DNA of 64,000 nt, taken from NCBI GenBank assembly GCA_963748295.1, contig CAVVIH010000006.1, positions 1,488,001 through 1,552,000 on the forward strand, in the 5' to 3' direction. Shown piece after piece: positions 9,723 to 21,312 of the stretch. Every line of letters begins with the position of its first letter. The stretch's first letter is position 1. The notes beneath the pieces were generated by a model. The model was not told the origin of the DNA. It searched no databases and worked only from the letters and a program-made list of their open reading frames with translations. The translations under genes and the position numbers were made by a program. The DNA is from CAVVIH01 sp963748295. GTDB taxonomy: Bacteria; Acidobacteriota; Vicinamibacteria; Vicinamibacterales; 2-12-FULL-66-21.

Positions 9723-9839
9723 GATCGTACCCTTAGACCTCAAAACGATCGATTCGGTTTAACCGAACAGAACCGACCCCCCGATGCTAATCACCTCATG
9801 AAACAGTGAGGTCACGGGACGCTTAAGGGTTGGTTAATT

Positions 9840-11171
9840 TCAAGGCCGGCGCAGCTCGAGCCGCAGCGGTACTGCCGAGCTCGAGGCGGTGAACGCGACG
9901 GGATCGGTGGCGTCGACACGGCCGCGGGCGTCTCCGGGGCGGGCGCGTTCGGCAAATAGCCGGTACTCGTGACCGGCAGCAGCGGCGAGCACGAAGCGGC
10001 CCATGAAGTCGGTCGTCACGGCTTCGCCGATGATGAAGTCGCGATCGGCTGGCCCTCGCAGGTACACACGCGCTCCGTCGACGGGTGCGCCGTGTCCGTC
10101 GAACACGAAGCCCGTCACCTGCGCGATGTCGACCGCACCCGGCACGTGAAGATCTCCGAGATCGATCGTTCCACCAGCCGCCAGGGCAAACGATGCGGCG
10201 CGCGCGACGTCGAGCACGCCCGGGTGCATCACACGCGGCACGCCGTCGGGCTCCTGGCGCGTGTTGATCCCGACGACGAAACGGCCTGGAGGGACGCCGG
10301 CGAACTCATACCTTCCGTCACGCGACGTGATCGCTTGCAGTCTTTCGCCCTGAAGCTGACCCGAAGCCAACGCCGACGACGTGGTGACTTCGACGGTGAG
10401 GCCGCCAACCGGCCGCCGCTGCCTGTCGAGCACGCGACCGGTGACGCGCCCGTCCGGGATCACACTCACTTTCACGTCAGCACAGCTTCTCGCGTCGGGC
10501 AGCGCAATCCGATCGATCGTCGATCTGAATCGAACGCCTTCGGGCAGCCTCAACTCGAGAGCGTAGGTGCCAGCGTCAAGCCCGCTGGCGGAAAAGGCGC
10601 CAGCGCGATCGGTTCGCACCGAATGGGAGCTGCCGGTTCCGTTCAGGTTCACCGGGATATCGAGCATCGGCTTTTCGACGTCGCGGCTACGGGCGAGATC
10701 GCGGTAACGAAGCACGACGCGTCCGGCGATTCGCCCGAGCGGCATACCAGTCGCGAGGCCGCGTGCATATGCGAGATCACCGGCAGCTCGTTCGCTTGCT
10801 TCGGTTCTCGAGCACACGCTCGTGGTGAGTGTCCCGCCAGGACCAGCGGATGCGTAGACGATGTACTCGCGGCCGATGCTGAACGGGAATCCGCAGGCCG
10901 CCGGACTGCCCGGAGTCGTTACCTGAATCGTCGAGCGGCCGCTGACACCGCTGAAAGGCTCGAGGACGGTGAACGTGATCGTTCGCGATCGCAGCGGATC
11001 GTCCGATGCGGATGCAGCCTGGTCGATCGCGTCGACCCGCCCGCGAAACACCGCTGACGCTTTCCAGAATTCCGCGCAGGGCGGTCCCTCAGCCGCGCAC
11101 GGGCAGGCGGCGGCTGGGCGCGCGGGGAGCGCGAGAAGTGTAATCGCCGCCAGAATCGCGCGCAGGAGCAT
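9840..11171 (-). CDS. Secreted protein with NTR-like head and carboxypeptidase-regulatory repeats
   Basis: The protein has 443 residues. A signal peptide (MLLRAILAAITLLALPARPAAA) is followed by CPCAAEGPPCAEFWKASAVF and a segment with FTVLEPFSG and ACGFPFSIGREYIVYA. This layout is seen in netrin/TIMP-like (NTR) domains of bacterial secreted proteins. Residues about 150-440 contain three beta-rich Ig-like repeats of the carboxypeptidase-regulatory type (VTGRVLDRQRRPVGGLTVEV; VTGFVFDGHGAPVDGARVYL). It probably acts in the periplasm or at the cell surface. No enzyme domain is visible. It starts 39 bp after the ADOP gene stop on the same strand. Confidence 0.65.
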   Translation of the reverse strand: MLLRAILAAITLLALPARPAAACPCAAEGPPCAEFWKASAVFRGRVDAIDQAASASDDPLRSRTITFTVLEPFSGVSGRSTIQVTTPGSPAACGFPFSIGREYIVYASAGPGGTLTTSVCSRTEASERAAGDLAYARGLATGMPLGRIAGRVVLRYRDLARSRDVEKPMLDIPVNLNGTGSSHSVRTDRAGAFSASGLDAGTYALELRLPEGVRFRSTIDRIALPDARSCADVKVSVIPDGRVTGRVLDRQRRPVGGLTVEVTTSSALASGQLQGERLQAITSRDGRYEFAGVPPGRFVVGINTRQEPDGVPRVMHPGVLDVARAASFALAAGGTIDLGDLHVPGAVDIAQVTGFVFDGHGAPVDGARVYLRGPADRDFIIGEAVTTDFMGRFVLAAAAGHEYRLFAERARPGDARGRVDATDPVAFTASSSAVPLRLELRRP

Positions 11172-11210
11172 CCATTCTCTTTAGACACCACTCCGGTAAG
11201 AACGACGCCC

Positions 11211-13846
11211 TTACTCGCGCAGTGCAGTCGTCGGGTTCAGCCGCACCGCACGCAGCGCGGGGACGACGCTCGCCGCGCCGGCGACCACGACGAGCACGAC
11301 GGCGACGGTGATGTACGTGATGGGATCGACGGTGCTGACGTGCCACACGAAGTTCTGGAGTGTCCGCGTCGCCGCCAGCGCCGCCACCGTGCCAAGGGCA
11401 ATCCCGATGAGCGCGAGTGCGGCGCCGCCCCAGACGACGGACCGCAGAAGACGGGTGCGCGAGGCGCCGAGCGCGAGGCGAATGCCGAACTCGCGTGTCC
11501 GTTGCGCGACGGTGTACGCCAGCAGTCCGTAGACACCCGCAGCGGCCAGCAGGAGTCCGATGCCGGCGAACGTCGAGAGCAGCGTCATCTGGAAGCGTTC
11601 AGTGGCGACCGCCTGGCTCTTCACCTGGTCCATCGTTCGGAAGGACGAGAACGGCTGCCGCGGATCGAGCGTGCGGATGGATTCCTCGATCTGGCGAACC
11701 AGGGCAGGACCCGGATCGTCGGCGCGGACGACCCAGCTCACCTGAAAATAGCTGTGCGTGGTTCGAATCGCGGCTGCGTGCGCCTGGGCCATCGGCACGT
11801 ACATCACCGGAATCGGCCGGCCTTTCAGTCCTCCCTCCTTCAGATCCTTCACGATGCCGACGATCTCCATCGATCCGTCCGCGTCGAACACCCGGACGTG
11901 ACGGCCGAGCGCGGTGCTGCCTTTGAAAAACCGCCGCGCGAACTCTTCGCTGACGACGACGACCGGCGGCGCGCCGGCGCGGTCCGCATCGGTAATGCCG
12001 CGGCCCGCGACGACCCTGATGCGCAGCGTGTCGAAGTAGTCGGGCGAGGCGTAGCGCCAGTCGGTCAGCGCGTCCTCGATCTTCTCGGGCCCGTCCAGCA
12101 CGTCGACGTTCAGGTTGAGCGCGCGCTCGATCGGGACGCCGTTGACGACCGCAGCCGAACGGACGCCCGGCAGCCGCCGGATCCGTTCGAGCCCTTCGTC
12201 GTAGAACATCCTGAGACGCGCGGGATCGGAATAGCGCTCGCCCTGCAGCGACATGCGCGCGGTCAGCACTCCCGATGGATCGAAGCCGGGATCGACGGAT
12301 ACACCTTGACGAACGTCTGAATCAGCAGCCCGGCAGCGATCAGGAGCAGCGTGCAGATGGAAATCTCGCCGACGACCAGCGCCTTTCTGAGCAGCCCCGA
12401 TCCGCCGGTCGCCGTCCGGCCACCTGATTCGCGGAACGCGTCGACGAGGTTCTGACGTGAGAAGCTGACCGCCGGCGCGAGGCCGAACAGCAGACCTGTC
12501 GCGACCGCCACGGCCATGGTTGCCATGAGTACCGTGCCGTCGACGCGCACGTCGCCGGCAACGAGATAGCCCGGCGGCGTTGCGGCAAGCAGCGCCGGCA
12601 GCGACCAGTAGGCAATCAGCACGCCGAGACTGGCGCCACCGATCGCGAGCAGAACACTCTCGGTGAGCAGTTGGCGGACGATCCGCCCGCGCGACGCGCC
12701 GAGCGCGCCCCGCACGGCGATTTCCCGCGTCCGTCCCGACGCCCGCGCCAGCAGAAGGCTGGCGGTGTTCGCACACGCGATCAGCAACAGCAGGCCCACT
12801 GCCCCGAACATCATCAGCAGCGCCGGGCGCACCGGGCTGGCAAGGCTTGCCTGGAGCGGCGTGAAGCCGAAGCGGCGCGATTCGGCGGTCAGCGGCGTGC
12901 CGCTCTCGACGGCGCGCGCCGCGTGAACCGCCGCGACTTCCGCCGACGCCGCCTCGACGGAGACGCCGGAACGCACGCGGGCGATCACTCCGTAGTTGGA
13001 GCCGCCGCCCCGGCCCGTCGTGCTCGGACGCAGCGGAAGAAACACATCCGTCGACGTGCGGCTCTCGTTCGCCGGCATCACCCCGACGATCGTCACCGGC
13101 GTGTCGCCAAGCAGCATCGATCGGCCAACCACGCCAGCGTCCGCACCGAATCGCCGCTGCCAGAGCGAGTGCGACAGCATCGCGACCGCCGGCCCGCCCG
13201 TGCGATCGTGCTCCTCGGTGAAGCCGCTGCCGACCACCGGCTGGATGCCGAGCACCGGGAAGTACTCCTTCGACACGTAGAGGCCGCTGACGTACTCGGC
13301 GCTGTCGCCGGTCACCAGGTTGAAGGATCCCGCGCCGCTCGACGCGGCAAAGCCTTCGACGTTCCGCAGCCGCTCGCGGAAGTAGAGGTATTGCGCGCCC
13401 GTGATGCCCGCCCACTCACCCTGGGAAGGACTGCGCCACACGAACTGCACGAGGCGTTCGGGCTCCGGATACGGAAGCGGCCGCAGCATGACCGCGTTGA
13501 CGACGCTGAAGATGGCGGCGTTGGCGCCGATGCCGAGCGCCAGCGTCAGGAGCGCCGCCGTGGTGAATGCCGGCGTCCGCACGAGCGTGCGCCAGCCGTA
13601 GCGTAAGTCCTGCAGGGCCGTTTCGACGAACGGCACCCCGCGCTGCTCGCGATAGACTTCCTTCATCGCTGCGACTCCTCCGAAATGCCGATAGGCGGCG
13701 CGCCGCGCATCATCCGGCGCCAGGCCGCGGCGCACGAACTCCTCGGCCATCATGTCGAGGTGAAACTGCACCTCGTCGTCCAGATCGCGATCGAGCGCTC
13801 GCTGTCTGACCAGGCCGGCAATCCGGGCGAGCAGCGGGCGCAGCAT
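11211..13846 (-). CDS. ADOP-family ABC permease (one frameshift)
   Basis: The N-terminal frame starts at ATG 13846 with the permease prefix domain (RALDRDLDDEVQFHLDMMAE), then the first transmembrane helix and MacB periplasmic core (TALLTLALGIGANAAIFSVV). It runs to about base 12297 and closes falsely. The C-terminal frame continues with SVDPGFDPSGVLTARM and FtsX domains, ending in TTALRE. One deleted base near 12297-12300 explains the break; repaired length is about 878 residues. ADOP (acidobacterial duplicated orphan permease) proteins are two fused MacB-like halves without their own ATPase. Its ATG shares a base with the upstream ADOP stop (TGATG), so it is the third gene of the padR operon. 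Confidence 0.85.
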
Positions 13847-16484
13847 CAATCAGCTCTGAGCGCGATCGCCGGGTCGACCCTCAGCGCGCGCAGCGCGGGG
13901 ACGACGTGCGCGACGATCGCGACCGCCGCCAGCACCGCGATCGAGGTGCCGAGCGACAGCGGGTCGGTGCGCGGCACGCCGAACAACAGGGACTCGAGCG
14001 CGCTCGTGAGGAGGGCCGCCCCGGCGATGCCGATCAACAGCCCCAGCGTGACGCTCTTCAAACCGGTTCCGAGCACGAGACGAATGATGTCGCGCGGTTT
14101 CGCGCCGAGCGCCACCCGCACGCCGACCTCGCGCGTCCGCTGCGCGACGACGAAGGCGATGACGCCGTAAAGGCCGATTCCCGCCAGCAGCAGCGCGATC
14201 GCGGCAAACGACGCGAGGATCCGCATCACGAACCGCCGATCGTCGAAGGACTGGTCCACCAGGTCCTCGAGGGTCGCGATGGCGAAGAGAGGGACCGAAG
14301 GATCGAGCTCCCGGATGACGCTTCGAACCGATGCCGCAAGCGCTTCGGCCCGATCGCCGCGTGTGCGAACGGCTGCCACGAGAAATGAGTCCGTCACCTG
14401 CTGCTGCGGCAGGTACATCTGCGGTCGAGGGGGCTCGTTCAATTGAGCGTGACGCACGTCCCCGACGATGCCGACTACGGTTTTCCAGGGAGAGTCCGGA
14501 CCGCCGATGCGGACACGCCGGCCCAGTGGATCCTCGCCGCCCCAGAGCTGCGCGGTCGTTTCGGAGATCACGATGACGGGCATGGTCCGGCTGGTGTCCG
14601 AATCGGCAATCCCTCGTCCTCGCAGCAGCGGAATCCGCATCACCCTGAAGTAGTCAGGCGTGATGCTGTAGCGCTCGGCGGATGGACTTTCGGCAGGATT
14701 CGCCGGCTCCCGGCCTTCGATGTGAAAGCCCCAGCGGTCGCCGTTGCCGCCCATCGGGATCTGGCCTGCGAGCGCGGCGCTCTCCACGCCGGGAAGCGCA
14801 CGCAACCGCTCGAGCAGGCGATCCTGAAAGGCGACGACCGCAGCATCCTCACGGTAGGCCGTCCCGCCGGGCGAAACCTGGAAGGTGAAGACGTTCCGTG
14901 CATCGAACCCGGGATTCGTATGTACCAGGCGCCCGACGGTGCGAAGCATGAGGCCGGCGCCGGTCAGCAGCACGAGCGCCAGCGCGACGTCCGCGACCAC
15001 GAGCACGTTCCGCACGCCCATCGACCCTGACGTCGTACGCCGATCGTTGCCGAGCGCGGCGCCCGGTCGGGGCGACGACACACGCAGTGCGGGGAACAGG
15101 CCGAAGACGATGCCGGTCGCAAGCGAAAGCCCGAGCGCGAACGCGAGCACGGCGGTATCGATGCCCACGATGGCGGCTCGTGGAAGCGTGACCGGCGCAA
15201 TCTGCGCGAGGCTGCGCAAAAGGGCCGCGGCCAGCGCGGTTCCAAGCGCGCCGCCGAGCACGCTCAGCATGGTGCTTTCGGTGAGCATCTGCCGGATCAG
15301 CCGCCGGCGACTGGCGCCGAGCGCGGCGCGAACCGCCATTTCCCGCGAGCGGTTCATCGCGCGCGCGAGCAGGAGATTCGCGACGTTGGCACAGGCAATC
15401 AGCAGCACGAACGCCACCGCGCCAAGAAGAACCAGCAGCGCAGGGCGAACCGGACCCGCCAGGATGTCCGAGAGCGCAGCCACGCCAAACTCCCCATTCG
15501 GATAATCCGACGGATGCTCGGCAACCAGCTGCTGACGTATCGCATTGAGATCCGCTGCCGCCTGCGAGATCGACGTGCCGGGTTTGATCCGCCTACCGCC
15601 TTCAGATGCTCGCAGGACCGGCACGCGTAGCTCAGAGTCGTGTCATACCCGAGCGGCGCCCAGATCTGCGCCGGCTGGTAATAACGCGTCGAGATGAGCG
15701 GTTCGAAGTCCGCGGGCATGACGCCGACGACCTCGAACTCCACGTCGTCGAAGCGGAGCCGCCGGCCGACGACGCCGGGATCGCCTCCGAAACGTGTACG
15801 CCAAAGGCGATCGCTGAGCAGCACGACGCGCCGTCCGGCCTGGGTGTCGTCGGCCGGCCGGAAGTTCCGTCCGAGCGCCGGGTTGACCCCGAGTATCTCG
15901 AAGAAGTTCCAGCTCACGCGCATCCCGGGCACGAGCTCGGCCCCGTCCGCTGAAACGAGCGTCACCGCCCAGGATCGAATCGCCGCAATGGACGCGAACG
16001 TCCTGTTGCGATCGCGCAGGTCCTGCAGCGTCGCGAATCCGATGTTGCTCACTTCTTCGGCGGGAGTCCGATCACCCAGCACGGCGAGCCGCTCGGGTGA
16101 CGCGTAAGGAAGCGGACGGAGGAGCACCGCATGCACGACGCTGAAGATGGCGACGTTCGCGCCGATGCCCAGTGCGAGCGTCAGCAGCGCGGCGATGGTG
16201 AAGCCGGGCGTGCGGAGAGCGAGCGAAGCGCCATAGCGCGCGTCCTGCAGGAGCCGCTCGACGTGCGGGATGCTCTGCTGATCGCTGTAGGCTTCGACCG
16301 TGCGGGAAACGCCGCCGAACTGCGACATCGCCGCCCGATGCGCGGCGTCCGCGGACATGCCGCGGCGACGGAACTCGTCTTCGGCCATCTGGATGTGAAA
16401 CCGCATTTCGTCATCGAAGTCCGCTGCAGGCCGGCGGCGCAGCAGGAGGCCGGCGAGACGGGCAATCGACTCGCGAATGTTCAT
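13846..16484 (-). CDS. ADOP-family ABC permease (one frameshift)
   Basis: ATG 16484 overlaps the padR stop (ATGA). The permease prefix domain (ADFDDEMRFHIQMAEDEF) precedes the first FtsX/MacB half (TIAALLTLALGIGANVAIF). Near base 15588 the frame changes: one frame reads EHLKAVGGSNP, the other RIKPGTSISQAAADLNAIR. Adding one C in GGCGG restores AVGRIKPG, for about 879 residues. The second half has the usual helices (LRSLAQIAPVTLPRAA; GIGLYGVIAFVVAQRTREVG). Such permeases are expected to work with an ATPase encoded elsewhere and may move lipids, peptides or antibiotics; the substrate is unknown. Confidence 0.85.
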
Positions 16485-16828
16485 GGCGTCCCCTCGGAAT
16501 TCAACAAGCGACCCATCACGTCGACGAGGCGCTTCCAGTCCTCCGCCTCCCGCGCGAGCTGCTTCCGGCCCAGCTTCGTCAGCGAGTAGTACTTGGCGCG
16601 GCGGTTGTTCTCGGACGTTCCCCAGCGCGCCGCAATCCACCCCTTCTGCTCGAGCCTGAGCAGCGCCGGATACAGCGTCCCCTGGTTGAGCTGAAGCATC
16701 TGGCTGGAGATCTGCTGGATCCGCTGCGCGATGCCGTAGCCGTGCATGCTGCCCAGCGTGTCGAGCGTCTTGAGCACCATGAGGTCCAGCGTTCCCTGGA
16801 GAACGTCAGATTTCTGCGGAGTGGTCAC
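16481..16828 (-). CDS. PadR-family transcriptional regulator
   Basis: From GTG 16828, with GGAAGGA upstream, the protein has 115 residues: KSDVLQGTLDLMVLKTLDTL, then HGYGIAQRIQQIS, LNQGTLYPALLRLEQKGWI and YYSLTKLGRKQL. This is the PadR winged-helix signature (GTLYPAL..LE..G.I). The leader upstream of the GTG encodes nothing conserved. PadR proteins repress transporter genes and respond to small molecules. It heads the operon with two ADOP permeases and faces a third across a region with two dyad repeats. Confidence 0.9.
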   Translation of the reverse strand: MTTPQKSDVLQGTLDLMVLKTLDTLGSMHGYGIAQRIQQISSQMLQLNQGTLYPALLRLEQKGWIAARWGTSENNRRAKYYSLTKLGRKQLAREAEDWKRLVDVMGRLLNSEGTP

Positions 16829-16857
16829 GAAATCCTTCCCGGGCGCCCGCCAGGCGC

Positions 16858-16912
16858 TCCTGTTGAATGCCAACAGGACGGTACCGCGCACTCCTGTTGG
16901 ATGTCAACAGAG
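16858..16912. promoter_or_regulatory. Twin dyad operator between divergent padR and ADOP genes
   Basis: Two palindromes lie 34 bp apart. The first, 16858-16878, has perfect 8-bp arms TCCTGTTG/CAACAGGA around AATGC. The second, 16892-16912, repeats TCCTGTTG with spacer GATGT and right arm CAACAGAG (6 of 8 pairs). About 26 bp around each are also direct repeats (GCxCTCCTGTTGxATGxCAACAG). Placement 30 bp upstream of padR and 90 bp upstream of ADOP fits tandem PadR operators controlling both directions. Confidence 0.7.
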
Positions 16913-17000
16913 GGAAAAAGGTTGCTTCCGCCTTCGCGGCTTCGCCGCTACGGCGAGACAGGCTGCAACCTCGAAAGGGTGGAAATCGTATTGTCGTTTC

Positions 17001-19466
17001 ATGGAACGCCTCTTCCAGGACATCCGCTTTGCGTCCCGGCTCCTGTTCAAGGACCGGGCGTTCACGGTCACCACCCTCCTCACCCTGGCGCTGTGCATCG
17101 GCGCCAACGCCACCATCTTCGCGGTCGTGAACTCGGTGCTGCTCCGCCCCCTGGACGTTCCGGAACCCGGGCGCCTCGTCCTCTTCTATAACAGCTACCC
17201 GCGCGCCGGGGTGGAACGCGGCTCGAATGGCGTTCCCGACTACTACGATCGGCTGCGGGAGGTGCCCGCGTTCGAGGAGCTCGCGCTTTACAACAGCGCC
17301 GGCCTGACGATTGGGATCAACGGCGACCCGCAGCGTGTGCGCGGCATGTTCGCCACACCCTCGCTGCTGCGAATGCTGCACGCGCAGCCCGTTCACGGGC
17401 GAATCTTCACCCAGGCCGAGGGAGAGGAAGGCGCGGACCACAAAGCCGTGCTGACCTATGCGTTCTGGCAGCAGTTGTACGCGGGAAGGACCGACGCGGT
17501 CGGACAGCAGATCCGCATCAGCGGCGAGCCGTACGAGATCGTCGGCGTCCTGCCCAAAGGCTTCGAGTTCCTCGATCCGGAAGTGAAGCTCTGGCTTCCC
17601 CTCTCGTTCAGCGTCGAGGAAAAGTCGGACGATTCGCGTCACAGCAACAACTGGTCGATGGTCGGCCGGCTGCGCCCTGGCGCGACCGTGATGCAGGCAC
17701 AGCAGCAGGTCGACGCGCTGAACGCCAGGAACATGGAACGCTTCCCTCACTTCAAGGAGATCCTGACGAACGCGGGGTTTCACACCGTGGCGACATCGCT
17801 GCAGGACGATCTCGTTCGCGGCGTTCGCACCACGCTCTATCTGTTGTGGGGCGGCGTGCTGCTCGTGCTGCTCATCGGCGTGGTGAACATCACCAACCTC
17901 GTGCTCGTACGGTCGAGTGGACGGGCCAAGGAACTGGCGACGAGACACGCGCTCGGCGCGGGGCTCGTCAGGCTGACCCGGCAGCTTCTCACCGAGACCG
18001 TCCTGCTGACCCTCGCGGGCGGCGCCATTGGCATCGCGATCGGATTGTGGGGAGTGGACGCGCTCGTGGGACTCGGTCTCGATCGGCTGCCGCGCGGCAA
18101 CGAAGTGCGCGTGGACGGCACCGTCATCGGGTTCACGATGGCGCTTGCGCTGGCGGTCGGCGTCATCGTCGGCGTGGTCCCGGTCGTGAGCCTCCGGCAG
18201 GTCAATCTGAGCCAGGCCTTCCGCGAGGAGAGCCGCAGCGGGACCGCCGGCCGCGGCGCGCGCGCGATGCGCCGCGCCCTCGTCGCAGGGCAGGTCGGGC
18301 TCGCGTTCATGCTGCTGATCGGCGCCGGGCTTCTGCTCACGAGCTTCCAGCGAGTGCTGGCGATAAGTCCGGGATTCGAGCCGTCCAACGTCCTCACGGC
18401 GCGCGTGGCGGCGCCGTCATCGCGCTACCCGGACGACGCGGCGCTGCGGACGTTTGCCAACCGGTTTCTCGAGAAGGTCCGTGCCGTTCCCGGCGTTCAG
18501 CAGGCGGGCCTGACCTCGAACCTTCCGTTCGGCGGCGACTACAGCGACAGCGTGATCCTCGCCGAGGGCTACCAAATGGCGCCGGGCGAATCGCTGATCT
18601 CGCCGTTTCAGATCAGGGTCACGCCGGGATACTTCGAATCGATGGGAATCAAGCTGCGCAGCGGTCGCTTCTTCAGCGACAGCGACACCGACCAATCGGC
18701 CGGTGTCGTCATCGTCGACGAGCGTCTGGCTCGACGCTTCTGGCCGGGTCAGGATCCTGTCGGCCGCCGCATGTTCAAGCCGGAGAACGCGAAGGACCTG
18801 GCGAACCCCGGGCCCAAAGCGCGATGGTTCACGGTCGTCGGTGTCGTCTCCGAAGTACGGATTTCCGGACTCATCGAAACCGACGATCGCGTTGGGGCCT
18901 ACTACTTCCCGGCCGCGCAGGATGCCCCGCGCTACCTGACGCTCACCGTGCGCGCGGCCGGCGATCCCACCGCGCTCACGCCAGCGATCCGGCGCGAGCT
19001 CGCGGCCATCGATCGCGAGCTGCCGCTCTACGGCGTGCTGACGATGGGTGAGCGGATGAGCGAGTCGCTGGTGGATCGGCGGACGCCCATGGTGCTGGCG
19101 GCGACGTTCGCCGGCGTCGCGCTCTTTCTCGCCGCGATCGGGATTTACGGTGTGCTCGCCTATCAGGTGTCGCAGCGCAGGAGGGAGATCGGGATCCGCA
19201 TGGCGCTCGGCAGCGATGCGCGCGGCATCTTCCGGCTGGTGCTGTCCGAAGGCATCGCGCTGCTCGGCGTCGGCCTCACGCTCGGCCTTGCCGGCGCATT
19301 CCTCGTTCGCCGTGCGATGGAGTCGCAGCTCTACGGCGTGAGCGCGATGGATCCTCTTGTCCTCAGCCTGGTTGCCGGGCTGCTCGCGCTGGTCGCGCTG
19401 ACCGCGTGCACGGTACCGGCGCGGCGCGCCGCGCGGATAGACCCCGTTGTTGCTTTGGGCGAGTGA
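17001..19466 (+). CDS. ADOP-family ABC permease (intact)
   Basis: The protein has 821 residues from ATG 17001. It starts directly at the first core helix (MERLFQDIRFASRLLFKDRA, then TLLTLALCIGANATIFAVVN), so it lacks the permease prefix domain of its neighbours. Two MacB/FtsX halves follow: helices near residues 20, 270, 320 and 365, then a second periplasmic domain and helices at the C-terminus ending VALGE. The longer open frame upstream to 16746 runs through the operators and padR and is not coding. No partner ATPase is adjacent. It is probably co-regulated by the divergent PadR. Confidence 0.88.
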   Translation: MERLFQDIRFASRLLFKDRAFTVTTLLTLALCIGANATIFAVVNSVLLRPLDVPEPGRLVLFYNSYPRAGVERGSNGVPDYYDRLREVPAFEELALYNSAGLTIGINGDPQRVRGMFATPSLLRMLHAQPVHGRIFTQAEGEEGADHKAVLTYAFWQQLYAGRTDAVGQQIRISGEPYEIVGVLPKGFEFLDPEVKLWLPLSFSVEEKSDDSRHSNNWSMVGRLRPGATVMQAQQQVDALNARNMERFPHFKEILTNAGFHTVATSLQDDLVRGVRTTLYLLWGGVLLVLLIGVVNITNLVLVRSSGRAKELATRHALGAGLVRLTRQLLTETVLLTLAGGAIGIAIGLWGVDALVGLGLDRLPRGNEVRVDGTVIGFTMALALAVGVIVGVVPVVSLRQVNLSQAFREESRSGTAGRGARAMRRALVAGQVGLAFMLLIGAGLLLTSFQRVLAISPGFEPSNVLTARVAAPSSRYPDDAALRTFANRFLEKVRAVPGVQQAGLTSNLPFGGDYSDSVILAEGYQMAPGESLISPFQIRVTPGYFESMGIKLRSGRFFSDSDTDQSAGVVIVDERLARRFWPGQDPVGRRMFKPENAKDLANPGPKARWFTVVGVVSEVRISGLIETDDRVGAYYFPAAQDAPRYLTLTVRAAGDPTALTPAIRRELAAIDRELPLYGVLTMGERMSESLVDRRTPMVLAATFAGVALFLAAIGIYGVLAYQVSQRRREIGIRMALGSDARGIFRLVLSEGIALLGVGLTLGLAGAFLVRRAMESQLYGVSAMDPLVLSLVAGLLALVALTACTVPARRAARIDPVVALGE

Positions 19467-19486
19467 ACGGGCCTCAGCTGCTTTCT

Positions 19487-19525
19487 GGCCCTCGGCCCCC
19501 GGCCCCTGGCTCCTGGTCCCTGGCT
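19487..19525. repeat. Short CCTGG-type repeat between convergent genes
   Basis: An imperfect run built from CCCCTGGC, TCCTGG and CCCTGGC fills most of the 59-bp gap between the ADOP gene and glnS, which converge. It resembles the other low-complexity boundary repeats in this window but has a different unit. There is no T-run, so it is not a classical terminator. Confidence 0.5.
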
Positions 19526-21215
<1,690 letters not shown>

Positions 21216-21229
21216 AAATAGAAACCTCG

Positions 21230-21235
21230 ATTATA
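21230..21235 (-). promoter_or_regulatory. Possible -10 element of glnS
   Basis: On the minus strand GCGGTATAATCG places a perfect TATAAT 14 bases upstream of ATG 21215, which would give a very short leader. No good -35 hexamer is visible at 16-18 bp, so the assignment is tentative. Confidence 0.4.
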
Positions 21236-21312
21236 CCGCGGCGCCGGTCCCTGAACCCGCGCAACGGCCCGCATCCTCTGATAGCATGGCGCTCGACTCT
21301 GGAGGTCCATCT

